Source: Streptomyces niveus
GTDB taxonomy: Bacteria; Actinomycetota; Actinomycetes; Streptomycetales; Streptomycetaceae
Direction of reading: 5' to 3'
DNA: 64,000 nt
Assembly: GCF_002009175.1 (NCBI RefSeq)
Contig: NZ_CP018047.1
Coordinates: forward strand, 372,001 to 436,000
This document shows, piece by piece, positions 60,472 to 64,000 of this stretch. Under the pieces are notes generated by a model that saw only the letters and a list, made by a program, of their open reading frames with translations, did not search any database and was not told the DNA's origin. The position numbers and the translations under genes were made by a program. Within the stretch, counting starts at the first letter, position 1. Each line of letters begins with the position of its first letter.

Positions 60472-62055
60472 ATGCTGGTCCGTCTGTTCCGTCGTCATCC
60501 CCGCGAGTGGGGTCCGGTCGAGTGGCTCGCCGTCCTCGGTCTCGTGGCGCTGACCGCCGCCGTGATCGCGCTCGTGGTCGGCCTCCTGCGGGGTCCCGGC
60601 CCCTGCGGTGACGATCTGGAGGAGATCGGCGGTGACTGCGTGGGTGTCACCGAGGGGGTCTTCGAGGCCGACCCGGAGATCGCGAGCCTCATCGGGGCGG
60701 TCGCGGACGAGAACGCCCGCGTACGGAAGGGCTGGGAGGACCCGCCGAGCGGGCCCAGGATCCCGTACGTACGGATCGCGTTGATGATGCCCTTCACCGC
60801 GGACGAGCACAGCGCGATGACCACGGACATGATCCGCCGGGGACTCGCGGGCGCGCTGACGGCGCAGCGGCAGGCGAACAGCTTCGGCGGCCCGCGCTAC
60901 CAGTTGCTGCTCGCCCCCGACGGGCGGAACCTCGACGCGTGGGAGCCCGTCGTGGACCGGCTCGCCGAACTGGCCAAGGACACCGCCGCGCCGCTGGTGG
61001 GGGTGACCGGCATCCCGAGCAGCACACCGGAGACACGGGACACCATCAGGGCGCTGAGCAGGCTCAAGATCCCCACCGTCGGCCCGGTCATCACCTCGGC
61101 CGACATGAACTCCACCTACTTCTTCAAGACCTCGCCGAACAACGACCAGTTCGCCCGCGCGCTGAAGCTCTACCTGGACCGGAACCCGGCGGACCGCAAG
61201 GGGTTCCTGGTGTGGGACAACCGCGACGAGGACGTCTACTCGAAGAATCTGCGCGCCGTCTACGAGCGGCACTTCAACGACACGTACGACCTGTCGAACC
61301 ACAGCTCCAACTTCATCGGCTCGTCCGGAACCGCCCAGGGCATCCCCCAGCGGTTCACCGACGCCGCGCAGAAGATCTGCAACGAGAAGTCCGACACGGT
61401 CTTCTTCGCCGGCCGCGACCAGGACCTGCCCGCCTTCGTCGCGCGCCTCGCGCAGGAAGGCACCTGCGGGCGCACCTCGGAGCTGCGCATCCTGAAGGTC
61501 GGCATAGGGCTTGAGCCCACCCTGACCACCGACGCGTCCACCCGGTGGCTGGAGGAGGCGCGGGCCACGATCGTCGACGCGTCGGCCGTCGATCCCCAGT
61601 GGTGGGCCGAGGGGGCCGAGCCGAAGAAGGCGCTGGGCCGGTTCCTCGACGGCTTCAACACACTGGCCGAGGAACACGAGTTGGGCGTCAAGCCGCTCGA
61701 CGACGGCTACGCCGTCATGTACCACGACGCCTTCACGCTGCTCGCCGACGCCGTGGACCGTACGTTCACCGAGATCGACGAGGACGACACCCGGACGCCC
61801 GGGGCCACGTATCTGCCGTCGAAGGACGACGTCTTTCACACGCTGGTCATTCCCAGTATCTCCGGCAGCACGTGCAACTCCTGTCTGGTGGGCGCCGCCG
61901 GGACGTACGGCTTCGAGGGTCCGGACGCGAACGACCAGTGGGCCGCCTGCAAGCCTGTGCCCGTCGTCGAGCATCCGCGGCGGGCCGGCGGGCGCGACGC
62001 GGCGCCCGTGTACCGCACGTACCGCGGCGCGGAAGCGGACGCCTGCCCGTCCTGA
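60472..62055 (+). CDS. membrane-anchored periplasmic-binding-protein type I receptor
   Basis: A 527-residue protein. Residues 18-39 (WLAVLGLVALTAAVIALVVGLL) form one membrane helix. The external part begins with Cys45 and Cys56 (GPCGDDLEEIGGDCVGVTEG). A type I binding-protein fold follows: YVRIALMMPFTADEHSAMT, LAELAKDTAAPLVGVTGIPSS, IPTVGPVITSADMNSTYFFKTSPNNDQFARAL and AVMYHDAFTLLADAVDRTF. There is no lipobox and no ABC permease nearby, so it is likely a sensor rather than a transporter subunit. It starts 9 bases after the STAND gene stop. Confidence 0.82.
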   Translation: MLVRLFRRHPREWGPVEWLAVLGLVALTAAVIALVVGLLRGPGPCGDDLEEIGGDCVGVTEGVFEADPEIASLIGAVADENARVRKGWEDPPSGPRIPYVRIALMMPFTADEHSAMTTDMIRRGLAGALTAQRQANSFGGPRYQLLLAPDGRNLDAWEPVVDRLAELAKDTAAPLVGVTGIPSSTPETRDTIRALSRLKIPTVGPVITSADMNSTYFFKTSPNNDQFARALKLYLDRNPADRKGFLVWDNRDEDVYSKNLRAVYERHFNDTYDLSNHSSNFIGSSGTAQGIPQRFTDAAQKICNEKSDTVFFAGRDQDLPAFVARLAQEGTCGRTSELRILKVGIGLEPTLTTDASTRWLEEARATIVDASAVDPQWWAEGAEPKKALGRFLDGFNTLAEEHELGVKPLDDGYAVMYHDAFTLLADAVDRTFTEIDEDDTRTPGATYLPSKDDVFHTLVIPSISGSTCNSCLVGAAGTYGFEGPDANDQWAACKPVPVVEHPRRAGGRDAAPVYRTYRGAEADACPS

Positions 62056-62172
62056 CCTCCCGCCGTCGCAATCGCCCCTCCTGACCTCCACGCCGACGAA
62101 TCGGGCATCGTCCGGGGCGACTTCGGCGAGGTCAGAGGCCCACACGTATCATCCGCGGGGAACGGGAGGCGT

Positions 62173-62652
62173 GTGGTGGCGACGTCGGGGAGGGCCGGTC
62201 GGGCCCGCGAGAAGCAGGCGCGGCGCGGACGGCAGGGGCGGTACGAGAGCAGACCCGACGACGGGCCCGCCAAAACGGAGGAAAGCTGCTTCGAGGGGGT
62301 CCTGGACCAGTGCGTCATGTGCCGGCAGTGCTGCCCCCAGATGTGGATGAGCGCGCTGCCCGCCGTGTTCCTGGCCTTCGCGCGGCCCTCAACCGCCCAG
62401 GACCCCGCGGCGCCCCGGCCTGCCGGTCGGCCGGCCGCCGCGATGTACGCCGCGGTGCGCCACTACCGGGCGGAGATCAGCCCGGACCGGCCGCCGTGCT
62501 GCCCCTACACCCCGAGCTGTTCCACGTACGCGGTCAAGGCCCTGCACCGGCACGGCGCGCTGCGCGGCGGGCGCCTGGTGCTGGCCCGGCTGCTGCGCTG
62601 TCGGCCGGGGACGGCCCGCAGCCGGGGCTACCGGGACCCGGTCCCGGAGTAG
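62173..62652 (+). CDS. YidD-like membrane protein insertion factor, extended N-terminus
   Basis: A 159-residue protein starting at GTG 62173 or 62176 after GGGAGG. The C-terminal 70 residues have the YidD pattern: YRAEISPDRPPCCPYTPSCSTYAVKALHRHGALRGGRLVLARLLRCRP, including the CxPTCSxYA-like core. The first 90 residues are basic, then CVMCRQCCPQMW, a Cys cluster, and Pro/Ala-rich sequence, which usual YidD proteins (about 70-100 aa) lack. YidD assists YidC. Canonical yidD lies between rnpA and yidC; here it is in an unrelated locus, so this is a second or specialised copy. Confidence 0.8.
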   Translation: MVATSGRAGRAREKQARRGRQGRYESRPDDGPAKTEESCFEGVLDQCVMCRQCCPQMWMSALPAVFLAFARPSTAQDPAAPRPAGRPAAAMYAAVRHYRAEISPDRPPCCPYTPSCSTYAVKALHRHGALRGGRLVLARLLRCRPGTARSRGYRDPVPE

Positions 62653-62696
62653 GCACCCGTCCGTATCCACCACTTGGAGCAGAGGGAAACACAGAG

Positions 62697-62714
62697 ATGA
62701 AGGTCGGCCGGTGA
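62697..62714 (+). CDS. possible 5-codon leader (MKVGR) coupled to the next gene
   Basis: ATG 62697 begins MKVGR and stops at TGA 62712-62714, overlapping the next GTG start (62711) by 4 bases. GAGGG lies 9 bases upstream of the ATG, whereas the GTG has no ribosome site of its own. Translation of the short frame may therefore deliver ribosomes to the following gene. It could be coincidental. Confidence 0.35.
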   Translation: MKVGR

Positions 62715-63778
62715 AGGCGATACGCCCCTGGACCCCGTACATAGTGCTGGTGTTGATACTCGCCATCGGCGGCGGCTACGGGTGGTACCGCATGAGCGAC
62801 ACCGCCAAGGGCTGGCGGTACGAGGAGAGCCTGAAGTCGTTCTGCGAAGGGCTGATCCCGTACGAGGAGTCCGCCGGGTACACCGGGTTGGACGGGTCAC
62901 GCCTGTCGGCCGACTACCGCGCGGGAGGCTCCGAGGGGGACTTCGACTCGTGCACGGTGGCGGGCTTCGACCTCACCATCGCCCGGGTCCCCGACTCGAC
63001 GCTCAAGTCCTTCGACGGGAACGACGCCTTCGACAGGCTGGACGAGGTGCCGGGTGACTCACCGCCGATCCCGCTGGGCGGCGGATGGCGCGGCTACACC
63101 GATCTCGTCAACACGGCGGTCGTTCTGAACTGCGACAACAAGGCCGGGTCGGTCTTCGTGACAGCGAACGACGATGACGTGGACGACCTGGACGACACAT
63201 ACGACGCGAGCGACTCCGAGCGGGCTCGCGGAATCGCCGAGCTCGTGGCCGCGACGGCGGTCAACGCGGCCGAGGAGTGGGACTGCGACGCGAAGGCCGG
63301 CAGCCGCATCCCGCGACTGCCCGCACCGGCGGAGCGCACGTCCCCCTACGCCCCGAAGGGCACCTGCGCGGGGATCCGGCTGCACGACCAGGAGTACGTC
63401 CACTGGATCCAGGACGCCCCGGCGAGCGGGACCGCGCCTCTGGAGCGCTGTGTACTGGGCGAGACGAAGGCCGAGGCCGTGCATCTGTTCGAGTTCGAGG
63501 CCGCGTTCGGACCGTTCGCGCAGCGCCTGCGCTCGGACGACCCCGACGTCGGCACGTATCGGCGCGGCGCGGGCGGCGCCAAGGGCTCCTACTGGGCGTC
63601 CGCGCAGTGCCCCGGTGACGGTCCCCGGGCCCTCTTCCGCGTCGATCCCACGCAGTACGTGCACATCGACGGCGGCTCGGTCGACGAATTCGCCAGGGAC
63701 GCCCTCGCCACGTTCGCCGAGCGCAGAGCCGAGCAACACGGCTGCACCGACCTGACGTTGCCGCCCGCCTCGTCGTAA
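62711..63778 (+). CDS. single-pass membrane protein with external domain
   Basis: A 355-residue protein. Residues about 8-26 (TPYIVLVLILAIGGGYGWY) form an N-terminal membrane helix; the rest (about 325 residues) is external. It has several cysteines (SFCEGLIP, DSCTVAG, NCDNKAG, WDCDAKAG, GTCAGIRL, ERCVLGE, QCPGDG, GCTDLT), compatible with disulfides, and an acidic DDDVDDLDDTYD stretch. The two halves look like related units (SFCEGL..., GTCAGIRL...). No known family is recognised. It follows the YidD-like gene by 58 bases. Confidence 0.75.
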   Translation: MKAIRPWTPYIVLVLILAIGGGYGWYRMSDTAKGWRYEESLKSFCEGLIPYEESAGYTGLDGSRLSADYRAGGSEGDFDSCTVAGFDLTIARVPDSTLKSFDGNDAFDRLDEVPGDSPPIPLGGGWRGYTDLVNTAVVLNCDNKAGSVFVTANDDDVDDLDDTYDASDSERARGIAELVAATAVNAAEEWDCDAKAGSRIPRLPAPAERTSPYAPKGTCAGIRLHDQEYVHWIQDAPASGTAPLERCVLGETKAEAVHLFEFEAAFGPFAQRLRSDDPDVGTYRRGAGGAKGSYWASAQCPGDGPRALFRVDPTQYVHIDGGSVDEFARDALATFAERRAEQHGCTDLTLPPASS

Positions 63779-63874
63779 CACGCACTGTCGCCCCGCGCCG
63801 CCTGCGGCCAAGTCGGCCGCCGATGGGGAATGCTGACGCGGGGACGTCAGAAGCGGCGGTGCGAGGAGCGGTCG

Positions 63875-64000
63875 GTGGTGCGAGAGACGGATGTGATCGT
63901 CGTCGGCGCGGGCGCCGCCGGTCTCTCGCTCGCGTACCGGCTCCGTACCCCTCCCCCCGGTCACCCGGCGCCCGGCGTGACGCTGATCGACGCCCCCGCC
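63875..64000 (+). CDS. crtY: lycopene cyclase (CrtY-type) N-terminal fragment
   Basis: The first 42 residues of an FAD/NAD-binding protein: GTG 63875, GAGGAG 6 bases upstream, then TDVIVVGAGAAGLSLAYRL and VTLIDAPA. The GAGAAGLSLAxRL and VTLIDAP phrases are those of lycopene beta-cyclase family proteins, which cyclise the ends of lycopene. The window ends here, so other flavoproteins cannot be excluded. Confidence 0.65.
   Translation, partial: MVRETDVIVVGAGAAGLSLAYRLRTPPPGHPAPGVTLIDAPA

Noticed and set aside
59179..62145. 988-codon minus-strand open frame
   Set aside because: It is antisense to the STAND and receptor genes, with composition typical of high-GC shadow frames.

Overview
The window reads as one high-GC actinomycete chromosome segment, most likely Streptomyces or a close relative. 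The support is very strong third-position G/C bias, many GTG/TTG starts, Tat-type signal peptides, a PASTA-less Ser/Thr kinase, DUF6131/DUF4190-type small proteins, an actinobacterial sulfur leader peptide and the start of a lycopene cyclase. No rRNA, CRISPR array, transposase or prophage is visible. One region (48.1-48.5 kb) holds degenerate tRNA-like pieces.

Layout. 0-1.8 kb: end of a GH38 alpha-mannosidase and a ROK regulator. 1.9-4.6 kb: small conserved proteins, a DUF4118 membrane protein and a macrodomain protein. 4.6-7.0 kb: a dialkylglycine decarboxylase gene divergent from a LysR regulator. 7.0-12.5 kb: a carbohydrate ABC importer, a mannonate-dehydratase-family enzyme and a GntR/FCD regulator, with a perfect GntR-type operator in front of the transport operon. 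12.7-16.5 kb: small genes and a LysR / TauE-SafE divergent pair sharing a perfect dyad. 16.6-21.9 kb: a glycerate kinase with an SLC13 transporter, next to a two-component system with a small acidic exported protein. 22-25.5 kb: a flavin monooxygenase and an aldo/keto reductase behind a cysteine-type leader peptide. 25.7-33.4 kb: Ser/Thr kinase, DUF1275 protein, Flp pilin, an MFS/MarR divergent pair, DUF2255 and SDR genes.

33.4-48.1 kb is a single-strand catabolic island. A dipeptide-type ABC importer (dppB, dppC, binding protein, two ATPases) is followed, mostly with 1-4 nt stop/start overlaps, by a six-hairpin glycosidase, an FAD oxidoreductase, a DHDPS/NAL-family aldolase and an exported sialidase-like protein. 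A PhyH-type dioxygenase and an AraC regulator diverge from it.

48.5-54.3 kb holds housekeeping-like genes: a P-loop kinase, an RNHCP protein, a frameshifted pyridoxamine-phosphate-oxidase-like gene, a methyltransferase and a KimA-like permease. 55.0-63.8 kb is the most interesting accessory block. A NACHT/LRR protein of the NLR-like type is followed by a STAND-like NTPase with an Arg-for-Lys Walker A, a membrane-anchored periplasmic-binding-protein-type receptor, an atypical second-site YidD and another single-pass membrane protein. The NACHT and STAND genes share a 9-bp upstream motif. I infer a ligand-sensing or defence module, but nothing in the sequence proves it.
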